Below, in pieces: positions 34,042 through 45,356 of a stretch of DNA of 64,000 bases. The translations under genes were made by a program, and so were the position numbers. Below the pieces are notes generated by a model. The model saw nothing but the letters and a program-made list of their open reading frames with translations, had not been told where the DNA came from and did not search any database. The DNA lies in NCBI GenBank assembly GCA_008638375.1, contig CM018032.1, forward strand, positions 60,021,382 through 60,085,381. The letters run 5' to 3'. This stretch comes from Nyssa sinensis (Eukaryota; Streptophyta; Magnoliopsida; Cornales; Nyssaceae). Position 1 is the first letter of the stretch. Every line of letters begins with the position of its first letter.

Positions 34042-36306
34042 TTTTTTGGGAGAGGTACGAGGATGTAATGTAGGCGATGGCTAGTAGTTATAATAGGTTT
34101 CTTTTCCTTTTTAAATGCAAGGTTGACTAAAGAGGTAATGGTCTCAATGGAAAAAAAGTTTAGTCGTACCATTGCACAGTACGATAATCAGTGAAATGTT
34201 AATATTAATGTAAGATTCACATGATTTTTATGTACACTTGATTTTTTTTATCTCAATGTGATTCCATAGAGATGGAGAGTGGCCCCCTCGGACTGCTCAA
34301 TATACAGCCTAAGCTCTAAGGTAGATGTCCGAAGAGGATGCATTGATTTTCAAGTAGTTCTCCGAATTCATTGTCAAATTATGTTAGCATTTCATTTTTC
34401 ACATTGCTAAATATTGCAGTGATCACTGATAATTAGGGCCATGCATGTGACATTTAGTTGGAGCTAGGAGAGCTTTTTAGTGGCATTAACTCTATATATG
34501 TAATTATAAAACATTAGATTTGGGGTTCAAACTTTACTAGTGTTATCAATTTTTTTAAAACAACGTTCGTGTACACAAGTTTGAGATTAACCGAGACGTC
34601 TAAGGAAGTGTTTGATGTGAGTTTTGGAATTAGTCAACAGAATTATGTTGGACACCCGATTATCAAAAACTATATATATATATATATACACATGTATATA
34701 TATGTAATTATAATAGTAAGAAAAAATAGTAAGATTCAGTTCTGATTTTTTACGTGAATTAGTTGAAGGATAACTATCATTGTAAATGTAATTTATGTTT
34801 CATACCTTTCTAAGTTAGGTAGAGTAATTAAAAAAAATAAAATATTAGGTAGAGTAATTTATAAGGTGTCCATCCAATCCTTTTGAGTAATTAGTGTATT
34901 CGGAATACTATGACGTGAGATGCATCTTATGACATGCATCTTATGATAAATGTTTTAAGTTTCTAAAAAAAAAACATCAGCAAAAAAAATAATGTGATTT
35001 GAGTTGCTTAGTTCTAAGGAATTTCAATGGGAAACATTTAATTAATTTTCTAATTTTCATGCAATTTAACAAGTCGGAGTGAAGAGTGGTCTAATAACAT
35101 TAATCTTTCAATTTCAGAAATAAGAGTAGGATTCAAGTTTTTATCGGAGTAAGGGAAAGAGAAATTATTGTCTTGTCGTTGTCTTGTTTCTAATTTTCTT
35201 TGCGTTCATATTGTCATTTGAAAATGTTGGGTCAAGGAACCAACCCATTTAATGAAGTGGCCCAACATAACACCATTCACAATCTTCCACTTCAACCAGG
35301 CCACGTCAATTGTTAAATAGCCCAAAGCCCACGAGAATCACCTTATGGATTTGACAGCTCCTTAGCAAAGTCAAAGGTTGTCGTATTTGAATCTTATTCA
35401 AATTGAACTGCTTTTTATTGGTTTCGGATGCACTGCCCTCGAACTAATAAATATTTATTATATTAATATATGATTTATATATTTTATATGTATAACAAAT
35501 ATTTATTAGTCAGAGTATACTATATCAAAAGTAATAAAATTTTTTTTATTCAAATCTTATTCTGTCAGCATTGTTCTTCTTCAACTGACCAATTATGAAA
35601 TGCCATATATGCATAGGTTGCTTTTTGGACTCTTAAAAGTACAACATAGTGTACACATGTTAGTCTATAATTGGTGGGGACCATTAGTCCTGAACCATAT
35701 AATAATTTTTCTCATTACAACCTAAAAATATGCTTATATGTCAAATTAATCAATGACAAATATCTATTGTAAATTAAAAATTATTTAACATTTTGAAATA
35801 TATAATATATATAAATTAAATTTGGGCTCGGATTCTCAAAATCCTATTCCAAACCCAGCCCAAATTTAATTTGGAGTAATTTTACTTCACGCTTGTCTTG
35901 ATATTGAAAGTCAAACTCAGATTAAGTGTCCATGACAAGCAAAACATTTTGTCATCTCTACTTCTAATGAATTGCTTTAATTAAATTATATATATATATA
36001 TATATATAAAAAAAAAAAAAACCGAAACACAGTGGGACAGGAGTGTGACCATTTTAAAACTATTTCAACAATTTCCTGTCAAATGCATTATGAACCTTTT
36101 TCTATTGTGAGAAAGCTATTTGGAAGTTTGGAGGATATGAACCTTTCCAACTTCCAAATACTTGCAAAGAAAATTCCTAGTAACTTCCAGTCTATGGTTG
36201 CTCTATTTCTTGTTCAATTCTCTATTGAAAAATGGTTGAAAGGACCACATGCACTACTACTCCTTTGCTTCTTAGTACTTTCTAGGCAAATGCTTCAATT
36301 GCAGAC

Positions 36307-36314
36307 TATAAATA
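36307..36314 (+). promoter_or_regulatory. TATA box of membrane-protein gene
   Basis: TATAAATA lies 115 bp upstream of the ATG at 36429. The intervening leader is C/T- and A-rich, typical of a plant 5' UTR. Confidence 0.6.
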
Positions 36315-36428
36315 GACCAAACTAATTACCATTTACCAACCAGCAATATATATTTTTTTTGCTTCTTTGTTTCTCTCCTCATTACACAAACCACTTCGTA
36401 CTACAGAGGCCTCAAAAAAAAGCATCAG

Positions 36429-36956
36429 ATGGAAGGGAAAAACCCAATGGCTTGGAATAATCCCGGATATGATGGTGAAACCACCTCCCTGTTGCCCTCA
36501 TTTACTTATTTTTTACTGGCATCCAATGGTATTGGCGCAATCTACCGAGCTCAGGCCAGTGGCAATTATTCCACTGTAGTTTTCATCTTTTTCATATTAT
36601 TTGGCTTCTTATTGTTAGAATACTGTTTGTCAGCATACCAACGATTGCCTCCGCACCAGAAATCGCGCACGAAAGACTTCTGGAAATTTTCCATATGGTT
36701 CGTATTTACTGTTATAATGTTTGGCTTCGCTTATCAATTTGCTCCATTTTTTGGCCTGCCTGGCTTGTTGCTGTATGCTATTTCAATTATAGGTAGTGCC
36801 TTCTTGTTCTTTGTCTGGATAATCGTTGACAATGGAAGTGGTTGCCCTGAGTGCAGCAGTTATGAGAAAAGAAAATTCTCCGACTCCTCTTCTCCTGATG
36901 AAAAAGCCGACAACAAGAAAATCAAGCACTCTGATTCCATTTTGGAGATGGTATAA
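36429..36956 (+). CDS. Four-helix membrane protein, unknown family
   Basis: Single exon, 175 residues, starting MEGKNPMAWNNPGYDGETTS. Four hydrophobic segments can be seen, at about residues 24-40, 48-67, 86-104 and 109-132, with short loops. A CPEC motif follows at about 138-142, then a charged Ser/Lys-rich tail (KADNKKIKHSD). It has a good TATA box, an A-rich start context and AATAAA just after the stop. It is the only gene here with no second copy in the window. I do not recognise the family and assign no function. In-frame upstream ATGs are absent; the other frames at 36032 and 36367 are not supported. Confidence 0.7.
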   Translation: MEGKNPMAWNNPGYDGETTSLLPSFTYFLLASNGIGAIYRAQASGNYSTVVFIFFILFGFLLLEYCLSAYQRLPPHQKSRTKDFWKFSIWFVFTVIMFGFAYQFAPFFGLPGLLLYAISIIGSAFLFFVWIIVDNGSGCPECSSYEKRKFSDSSSPDEKADNKKIKHSDSILEMV

Positions 36957-36961
36957 TTATT

Positions 36962-36967
36962 AATAAA
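36962..36967 (+). terminator. Poly(A) signal of membrane-protein gene
   Basis: AATAAA begins 5 bp after the stop codon. This is close, but plausible for a plant near-upstream element. Confidence 0.4.
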
Positions 36968-39900
36968 AGCAGAATGTTGAGAGAACTGAGCACTACAAAA
37001 GGAACTTCCTTATGTTTTCAAAAGTATATTCTTGTTCCTCAAAAAAAAACTAGAAGTAATGCTGTATTTTGTGATATATATATATATATATATATATGGA
37101 TATTGAAATTTTCTATTTTCAACTAAAAAGCATAATTCGTCAGATCTTGACTACAAAAACATTCATAAATCCCAAATAGATAAATATATGCATGTAGAAG
37201 TTTAGGGCGAAACCTTGCAGTAAACAAGTGAAGACGATTGAGAGACTGGGAGAGAAGACTTTGATTGACATTCGTGATGAAAAGAGTACAAAGAGAGAAC
37301 AGCTGGAGTTAGGAAGTTTCATATTGCTCATTTCTTTTGTTTTTGTCTCAAATCTTGAATGATGTGGCAATGCATTATTAGTTGTGGATCAAATTATGTG
37401 ATTGGTGTAGATCAAAGGTACACTGCCATATCATCTGTCTATTTTGGTGATAAACAGATGAGTAGAGGGACCACACAGGACAAAATTGTCCTTCCCCTCT
37501 CTTTTATCTGCTGAAATATTGAAGGGTCTTGGAAACTTCCCCACTACTGGGGAAAAAAAACAAATCAAGATGTAATGTTGAAAAAGGTAGTGGTAGTTTC
37601 CCTATTAGTATTCCATTGAATTGTCAGTTTATTGGTTTTCTTGGATGCAAAAGCACAAGATGTAATGTTTATTTTATCATATCAAATTATTATTCTTATC
37701 ATATTGAATTATTATAAATACAGCATAATTTTTTTCCTTTATACACAACCTTATGACTTGTGAGTATAAAGATTTGAAGGATTTCTATTTTTTTTTTCCC
37801 CTTTTCAGATCTTAGATGTTACACTTGAGCCCCTCCTATCTACAGATTTAGCGCTAGTTTGGCGGGGGAGAGAGAGGAATCACATGGGGTGGGTGGAGGA
37901 CAATGTTTTCTCAAAGGAGATATTTAAGGCTTGTTTGGGGCCACATCCTGTGCCCAAATTATGGGGCCAGCTCATGGTTCTGAGCCACAGCCGCCCCGCC
38001 AAACATACACTTGGAGTAGGGGGAATCGCAGGTTAGGCACGCAATTTGGTCCGCCACTCATTCCCCCAAACATACGTACCCTTATCAAATGTGGGGAAGA
38101 GATAAGATACAAGGCATTAAAAGAGTGGTAGCTGGTAACTTAACTATGCAGCTGTGCAAGGGTGATTCAGCAAAAGGGAAAAAAAGAACTAGTGTGAGGG
38201 AAATTTTGTAATTGCACAAAAATTTTGATTGATTTTTTTCTCCTTTAGGGACCACTAAAAGGAATCTAATTGCCATCTATGAGAATGGATTTGATAGCGC
38301 CCCCTCCCTCGCACATGCATTAGGCCATTCTTAGAAAATCGCTTGAAAATCTACCTGAAGCCACTTGGTCTTCTTCTTGTGGTTTGACATTCTTTTAATT
38401 CAACAGTCTTTTTTTCCATTCTACTCCTATTAGTTACATTATAAGTTAAAGTGTCTCATTGGGGTTGCAAATTAGGACAAAGTGATTTTAAATAATGAAT
38501 TTGAACAAAAGTAATTAACGCACAAGAAAAGGTCAGAAACATGAGAAAATATCTAAAAAAAATTCTCTCCCCCACCCTTCCACAGAGAGAGACGGAGAGA
38601 GAAAATGCAACTTTGTTTCAGATCTTCTTAAGCCATTGCATTCATAAATCAGAGATGATCAATTGCACAAAATTGACATAAGCATTGGAGAACCGTATTC
38701 AATGTAAAATACAATTATAATAATCATAATTTCGTATATAAAATATACACAAATTATGAAAATATATAGACGTATTAATAGATATTTGGATCCATAAATC
38801 CCTATGTTTCAAGCTAGATTACAAATTCATCATGGATAACACATCGTAGAAAATCAACTCATCAAACACTTTAATGAATTTGCTCCGCACAATAACTGAA
38901 ATTCAAGAGCATCATAAAACCTAGAACATGAACTGCAAAAGGAGATATGGTACAAGCAATACCAAAAAAAAAAAAAATATTATCTTTTTTTTCTTAGTCT
39001 CAAAAAATTATTTAATAATTGTTAGGCAAAAAGATCTCACGTGAAAATCATGATCCCAGGATCGTCTAATAATTATTCAGCAAAGGGTCCACTCAGTGTC
39101 ATCTCTTTGAATGATGATACTATCCTTCTTCTCTTGGTCCCAAGAAATTGCTTAATAATTGTTTAGCAAAACGATCTCACATCAAAACCATGATCCCAGG
39201 ATCACCTAATAATTACTCAGCAAAGGGACCACTCTCTTTGAATGATAATATTGCCTTTTTTAGTCACTTAATAATTGTTTGGCAGAAGGACCACGTCGTG
39301 CCAATTATTTGAATTACAATATTGCCCTTTCTCTCTTTATTAGTAGTATTCCCTTGAATTATGAGCTCATTGGGTTTTATTTTTAATTTTTAGATAAATT
39401 ATACAAACAAATTTTTGATAATTATATTAATTTTTTGTACTTTACTTGATAAATTATCACAGTCCAGTTTAGTTGACCCATTTGTGCCAATGTGTCGGTT
39501 CGTACTATCATTCGTGTCGTGCTCGTGTCAATCATGCCGAGGAAAGCTTAGGCTAGCTTGGCCCGTGCCACTATTTGTGTCATTCTTGTGTTGATCTCTC
39601 ACTTTTTTTTATTTTCAATTACTAATATGGATCGTGATTTTTTTAAACTTATTTACTTACTTTAAAAATTATTAAATGTCATAATTTTTATTGGTCTGAT
39701 TATAAATCATTATTTTTTATTTTGTTATTTGTTATTATAATATTGGGTAAATTACACTGACTTTTTTTGAGATTTATGACGATTACACAGACTTCTCTTA
39801 AAGTTTATGAAATTATATTGACTTTCTCTACTTTACCTATAATATATAAATTTCATATTATTTTTTTAATTTTTTAAATTTTGACTAATTTTTTTTCATT

Positions 39901-40839
39901 TTTCAAATAAATATTGATAAAAATCTTAAATTTATTTTTATTTTATATAAAAATAAGTTATTTATCTTAAATTTATTTTCAAATAAAAAATAGAAAAATC
40001 TTTAAAAAAAATTGGTCAAAATTAGAAAAATGCAAAAATAAATAATAAAATTGGTAGTTTCGTTATTTTGAAAAAACGAATTGATAGGAAGGAAGTATAT
40101 GTATATTGTCCGATAAAATAAAAAAAATCAGTATAATTTCAAAAATTTCAAAAAATGTCAGTAAAACAAACAGGCCCAAATCTCGGGTAAACTTTTTCTT
40201 GACCATTTAATATGTTTTTTTTTTTCCAACTCCAAACAAACCCACCAAAAAAAAAAAACCTGAAACTGAAAACGGATTGGGCTTTTTAATGAAACATTTT
40301 ATTGTCGTTGTTCTCAGACGAAGTTGAACAATAAGATAATGCTCGGGAAGGATATGTAGTTTTTTGGCTCAAGTTTGTTTGACTGTGGTTATGGTTTCTA
40401 TTGGCCAAAGTTAGCATGCTAAGTTTTTGTGTGTTTGGTGGTACATAGATGGTCTAGTAGCACCTGCTTATTCCTTGTTTTGCTAGATGGTACATATTGA
40501 TAGATGCTTTATGATTGATTAGACAAACTTCCAGTTGATCTACTTTTATGAGTTGGTGAAGATTATTGAAAATTTGGAGGCCCAACTCTCAATTAGCTCA
40601 TCCTTAAAACTCAAGTGTTAAGGAGAGGTAGAGAGGACCCTTATATACAGACCAAAGGAGCTAGAGACGGGCGATGTGGGACACTCCAACACGCCTCTTG
40701 GATTACATCGCGTGTCTCAACGAAGCTCAGATGGGCGCGCCCCGACTCCTCTAGCCCAAAGTTAGGCTCTGGCCTGGCTCTGATACCATATTGAAAAATT
40801 TGGTATTGACAGCTCTCTATTGCCAGCTTTCTTACCATG

Positions 40840-42228
40840 TCAAGACCTGCACAATCTTTGTAAAGCACGAAGCTCAGCAGTCATGGCCTCGCGCCAATGA
40901 GAGTGGCGGATAGTAGTAGTATAGCAAGAGGGTTCAGGAGAAGAGGTAAGAGCATGCAAGTAAGTAATATGGGAGGGGGAAAAACGGGAATATGAAAGGA
41001 AAGCAGACAAAGGATGAGTAGTACCTGAAGTCGGTGAAGCAGGTGTAGATGCCGTGGGCTCTGCATGTAAGGTGGGACAAACATAGTCGTGAAGATAGGC
41101 AGGGCGAGTAATAGTGCGGCGAGGGCGAGGAGCTGGTGGAGAGGGACTGGGCAATGTCACGGGGGTCGGGGAATCAGGAGAGACAGGAGAGTCAGAGGGG
41201 GCCGGAGGTGCAGGGGACATAAGAGGTTCGGGAACGGGAAGAGGAACGATAGGGGTGGGGAGAGGTGGAGGGTCATGGAGATCTTGGAAAGGAAAAATGT
41301 GTTCGTGAAAAGTGACATCGCGGGAGTAGAAGACAGACTGAGTCTGGAGATTGTAGAGCTTGTAGGCTTTATGGGTGCTCTGGTAGCCAAGGAAGACGCA
41401 TTTAGTGGCACGGGGAGAAAATTTGTCGCGGTGAGCGCGGAGAGTTTGGGCATAACAAAGGCAACCGAATACGCGAAGGTGCTCATAACTAGGAATTTTA
41501 TGAAATAAAATTTCAAAAGGGGATTTATTTTGGAGAGTGCGGCTAGGGGTGCGGTTGATGAGATAGGTGGCGGTGAGCACACAATCACCCCAAAAAGATA
41601 GAGGTAAGTGGGCTTGAAAACGAAGACTGCGGGCAACATTTAGAAGGTGCCGGTGTTTACGCTCCGCAACGCCATTTTGTTGGGGAGTGTCAACACAGGT
41701 ACGTTCATGAATGATGCCGTGTTTGTGTAGGTAGGTTTGAAATGGCTGGGAAAGAAATTCTTGTCCATTATCAGTTCTAAGAATGTGGACAGTGGTGTTA
41801 AATTGATTTTGGACAAGGGCAAAAAAATGCGTTAAATGGGTGTAGACCTCAGATTTAAAACGCATAAGATATACCCATGTGGTACGGGAAAAATCATCAA
41901 CAATTGTGAGAAAATAATGAGCGCCACATAAGGATGCCGTGCGATAACCCCCCCAAATATCACAAAAAATGTGATGAAAACGAGAACCACTTTTATTGGC
42001 AGAATTGGAAAAAGGTAATCTAGTATGTTTAGAACGGGCACAAACATCACATTCAGAAAGAGTACATGGGGAATTAAAAATACTGGGAATGGTAAAACTA
42101 GAGGGGTGACCTAGACGGTGATGCCATAAGGTCTTATTCGCAGTGGTTTGAGCAGCAAAAATGACAGGAGATTCGGGGCGGTACACGTAGAGCCCATTGC
42201 ATAAATCAGTCGCTCCAATCGGCTTCAT
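40840..42228 (-). pseudogene. Copia integrase, truncated before reverse transcriptase
   Basis: In the same frame as gag, but after a second TAA at 42232-42234. Visible features are the GAG-pre-integrase region ([24 protein letters not shown]); the integrase core with catalytic Asp in FCDIWGG and in LRTDNGQEF and Glu in [15 protein letters not shown]; and the C-terminal GY block ([15 protein letters not shown]). A long Pro-rich linker follows. The RT region begins ([14 protein letters not shown]) and is cut at once by the inverted LTR piece. Frames on the plus strand here are shadows. Confidence 0.88.
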
Positions 42229-42471
42229 CGATTAAGAGTCCTGAAATGAACAAGAATTAGAAGAAAAAGTAATAAGACAAGAATTATGGAGTGCAATTTG
42301 AGAGACAGAAAGTAAATTAAAGGAGAGAAGTGGAACATAAAAAACATTATGTAATGTGAGAGAGGGAGAGAGTCGACAAGAACCCAAGCCTTCGGCTGGG
42401 ATATCTTGTCCTGTTGGAAGCCGAATACGGTGAGGAGTGGCAAGGGGCTTCAAATCGGCAAGGGCAGCATG

Positions 42472-43539
42472 TTAGTGACAGATGTGGTGACTCGCACCAC
42501 TGTCCACCACCCAATGAAGGCACCGATTGAAGGTAAAATCAGATGGGGGGAAGAGATTACCAGCAAAGGATGCAGGGGATGGGTCAATCGGTGCAGACGA
42601 CGGTGCTAGGAGGTTGAGAAGCTTCTGATACAGCTCTGGAGGAAGAGAAACAAGGTTGGCCGACGACGAAGGAGGGAGTGAGACCGAATTTGCAGCCGAC
42701 GGAGGTGGACCTAAGAGAGATGGCCGTGATTTGGTGGTGCGAGGCTCTCGGCCTGGAGGGTACCCAATGAGGGTCCAACAACGGTCACGCGTATGGCCAT
42801 CTTTGCCGCATGCGGTGCATTTCAGAGGAGGACGGGGGCGAGTGGCGGTGCGGGTAGCCATGGCCATGGTCTCAGACGACGGCGGTTGGAGATTGAGAAG
42901 CCTCTGTTGCTCTTCTTGAAACAGGATGGAGAAAACCTTGCCAATAGAGGGAAGCGGATCCATGGCCAGAATTTGGGTGCGAAGAGGGGCAAAGGAATCA
43001 TTAAGCCCAAGGAGAAATTGGAAAACCCGTTCATCATCAGCTTGGCGTTGCATGTCTTTGGGGTCAGTTGCGGGTTGGAGATGGCTAAGTTCATCCCACA
43101 GCTGTTTGATTTGGTTGAAATAGTCATGGACAGAGTTCGTGGTTTGGTGCAAGGAGGAAAGAGCACGTTTTAGGTGATATATGCGGGCATTGTTCCCATG
43201 ACAGAAACGGGAAGAGAGGTCGAGCCAGACAGCGCGGGGATCGGTATGATATTCGAGGGAATTGGCGAGGGAAGGGCTGATGGAGTTGAGGATCCAGGTA
43301 AGAACCATATCTTTGGTTTGATTCCACTGAGTATATTCTGGTTTGGTAGGGTCAGGAGGGAGAAGGGTGCCATCGATAAAACCAAGTTTATTCTTGGCAT
43401 TAAGGGCTCTGGTTATGGATTTTTGCCATTTGGGGTAGTTGTCGCCTGTGAGAATGCCATGGACAAGGATTAAACTAGGAGAGTCGGAAGGGTGGAGAAG
43501 ATAAGAGGAGGGAATGGGTGGCGTGGTGGTCTCCGCCAT
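42472..43539 (-). pseudogene. Copia gag and protease start, ends in premature stop
   Basis: 355 codons from MAETTTPPIPSSYLLHPSDS. The order is the N-terminal gag block (LVHGILTGDNYPKWQKSITR), the gag core (VHDYFNQIKQLWDELSHLQP), the zinc knuckle CTACGKDGHTRDRC (CX2CX4HX4C), and the protease active site WVVDSGASHHICH. A TAA then interrupts the polyprotein at 42472-42474; the following codons stay in the same frame (ALADLKPLATPHRI, then LHNVFYVPLLSFNLLSVSQI), so this is a nonsense mutation, not the natural end of gag. The full plant Copia polyprotein is normally one frame. Confidence 0.85.
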
Positions 43540-43575
43540 GGAAGAGTGGCTGGATCTGTTGTTAGGCTGATACCA

Positions 43576-43770
43576 TGTTAAGAAGAAAGAAGGAATGGAA
43601 ATTGTATATATTTCATATTGAGCTTTACAAATAAATAGATGTACAGTGAGCTAAGTAAGGGAAGGAAAATAAACTAAGGTCAACGGAATCCTAAAATTAA
43701 GCTAATTACAAAGATTGTGCAGGTCTTGACATGGTAAGAAAGCTGGCAATAGAGAGCTTTCTTCTTAACA
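43576..43770 (-). repeat. 5' LTR of the Copia element
   Basis: 195 bp with TG...CA ends and an internal inverted terminal pair TTAAGAAG/CTTCTTAA. It contains TATA-like 'tatatacaatttcc'. Its first ~55 bases recur inverted at 40804-40857. Confidence 0.8.
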
Positions 43771-44711
43771 TTTGGAGGCCCAACTCCCAATTAGCTCATC
43801 CTTAACACCCATATTGAAATTTGGAGGCCCAACTCCCAATTAGCTCATCCTTAAAATCCAGGTATTAAGGAGAGGTAGAGAGGGCCTTTATATATAGACC
43901 AGAGAAGCTAGAGACGGGCGATGTGGGACACTCCAACAAAGATGATGGTTTCATAACCACACGTCTTGGATTCAACTCTCTTTAAGACTGGCCTGATTCA
44001 TACAGTTTACGAGACTTTGGAACTCAATTAATTCAAGTAAAAAATTAGAACTGAATCCCAATATTTTTTCTCTATATTATAATTACATATATATATATAT
44101 ATATATATAGTTTTTGATAATCGAATATCCGACACAATTATGTCGACTAACTCCAAGACTTACACTAAATACTTCCTCAGACATGTCGGTTAATCTCAAA
44201 CTTGTGTGCATAAACGTTGTTCCAAAAAAATTGATAACACTAGTGCAAGTTAAAACACAAATCTAATGTTTTATAATTACATATATAGAGTTAATGCCAC
44301 TAAAAGGCTCTCATGGCTCCAACTAAATGTCACATGCATGGCCCTAATTATCAGTGATCACTGCAATATTTAGCAATGTGAAAAATGAAATGCTAACATA
44401 ATTTGACAAAGAATTCGGAGAACAACTTGAACATCATTGCATCCTCTTAGGACATCTGCCATACAGCTTAGGCTGTCTATTGAGCAGTCCTAGGGGGCCA
44501 CTCTCCATCTCTATGGAATCACATCGAGATTTTAAAAAAAAAAAAAATCAAGTGTGCGACAATATTATGATTGGGTATTAACGTAGAATTCACGTGAATC
44601 CTACATTAATATTAATATTTTATTAATTATCATACTGTGCGATGGTACCACTGAACTTTTTTTTCATTGAGACCATTACCTCTTTGGTCAACCTTGCATT
44701 TACTTTAAAAA

Positions 44712-45290
44712 AGGGAAAGAACAGCAAGTAAGAAAGGAAATTGGCAAGGAACCAATTTTTCAGTACAAACAGAAAGCAAATAACAGAGATAAGTATACTG
44801 CCAAACTCCAGCTCATTCAACAAAATGAAGCAAAAATAAATCACCTCAACAATCAGCAACAGTTCAAAAGAATCTCATAGATTCTTGTAGGAAACTTACT
44901 TCATGATGTTCTGTTACCTCATGGGAGGTGCTATCTCAACAAAAATTTCGTAAGGAGATATTGATTTGATCTCGCAATTCCTGTTAGGTTACTAGCAATA
45001 GCTTTAGGCTTTTCAAGGCTTGACAAATCCTTTGCAGTTGTTTTCACTATTTTCACTATTCCATCATCTTGCGTGTCAGTAGCTTCTACCCCAGATTCTT
45101 CAATAATACTCTTCATCTTCTTCCCACCAGAACCGATAGTACGGTTAATTTTCTCTAGTTGGACCTTCATAACATGAATCAGAGGCGCAAACTTAGAAAG
45201 GATTTTGAAGGGCGAGGTGAGCATTTCAACAGCTCAGCAAGAATACGCTTTCTGTCATCTATTGCTTGTTGGAGTGCTTGCTCCATAATT
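44712..45290 (-). pseudogene. PNPase processed pseudogene fragment
   Basis: On the minus strand, 45282-45215 reads [20 protein letters not shown] followed by KCSPRPSK. After a frameshift 45225-44931 continues as [20 protein letters not shown] and [20 protein letters not shown], then DDGIVKI. This is the KH domain (GxGGK) of plant organellar polyribonucleotide nucleotidyltransferase. After another shift [10 protein letters not shown] and FVEIAP mark the start of the S1 domain. PNPase degrades and processes RNA 3' to 5' in organelles. There are several shifts and no introns between the KH and S1 parts. The left arm lacks it: there the sequence is continuous around 31650-31675. The insertion ends about 15 bp upstream of the RNase 6 TATA box. 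Confidence 0.75.
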
Positions 45291-45305
45291 GGTAAAGAAA
45301 CCTAT

Positions 45306-45313
45306 TATAAATA
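45306..45313 (+). promoter_or_regulatory. TATA box of RNase 6
   Basis: TATAAATA, 43 bp upstream of the ATG, conserved with RNase 3. Foreign PNPase-derived DNA now lies immediately upstream, so the original proximal promoter has been displaced. Confidence 0.6.
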
Positions 45314-45356
45314 CTAGCGATCATCCACATTACATCCTCGTACCTCTTCCCAAAAA

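Larger units (their letters stand above)
31107..36003. repeat. Tandem duplication, two units of about 2.45 kb
   Basis: Unit 1 is about 31107-33564 and unit 2 about 33565-36003. Both run from inside RNase exon 2 ('tagatggccaagttgcttca') through exon 1 and the RNase upstream region to 'gaattgctttaattaaatta' plus TA repeats. The breakpoint lies within exon 2, so the second unit carries only a 5' part of the gene. Apart from the RNase, both units are gene-free. The landmark 'ggatttgacagctc' occurs at about 32883 and 35347. Confidence 0.85.
40804..43770 (-). mobile_element. Rearranged Copia retrotransposon
   Basis: It is flanked by TTTGG (40799-40803 and 43771-43775). The 5' LTR on the minus strand is 43770-43576 (195 bp, TGTTAAGAAG...CTTCTTAACA), followed directly by the primer-binding site TGGTATCAGCC. 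Gag, protease start and integrase follow. Reverse transcriptase and RNase H are missing: after the first residues of the RT linker the sequence switches at about 40857 to a copy of the LTR start in the opposite orientation (40804-40857). The element therefore ends in inverted LTR starts instead of direct LTRs and cannot move by itself. Confidence 0.85.
40564..43938 (-). mobile_element. TRIM-type LTR element hosting a nested Copia
   Basis: On the minus strand the LTR begins TGTTGGAGTGTCCCACATCG and ends CCAAATTTTCAATA. The 3' LTR is 40564-40691 (128 bp). The internal part, 40692-40788, has the primer-binding site TGGTATCAGAGC at 40788-40777. The 5' LTR (40789-40803 plus 43771-43938) is interrupted by the Copia element. 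A 5-bp target duplication, AAGAT, flanks the whole (40559-40563 and 43939-43943); the uninterrupted site is visible in block A at about 4770. In the right part of the 5' LTR about 45 bp are duplicated. Confidence 0.75.
37088..44230. repeat. Duplicated block A, second copy, split by retroelement
   Basis: 37088-38970 matches about 345-2200, 38975-40563 matches about 2870-4760, and 43944-44230 matches about 4770-5046, all in the same orientation. The break between the last two is the retroelement 40564-43938. The sequence 'agtgaagacgattgagagac' is one of many exact or near matches. No gene of its own. Confidence 0.85.

Noticed and set aside
36032..36325. 97-codon open frame upstream of the membrane-protein gene
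   Set aside because: It overlaps that gene's TATA box region and has no domain, start context or homolog in the window.
40881..43473. Many plus-strand open frames across the Copia element
   Set aside because: Shadows of gag and integrase, which have clear motifs on the minus strand.
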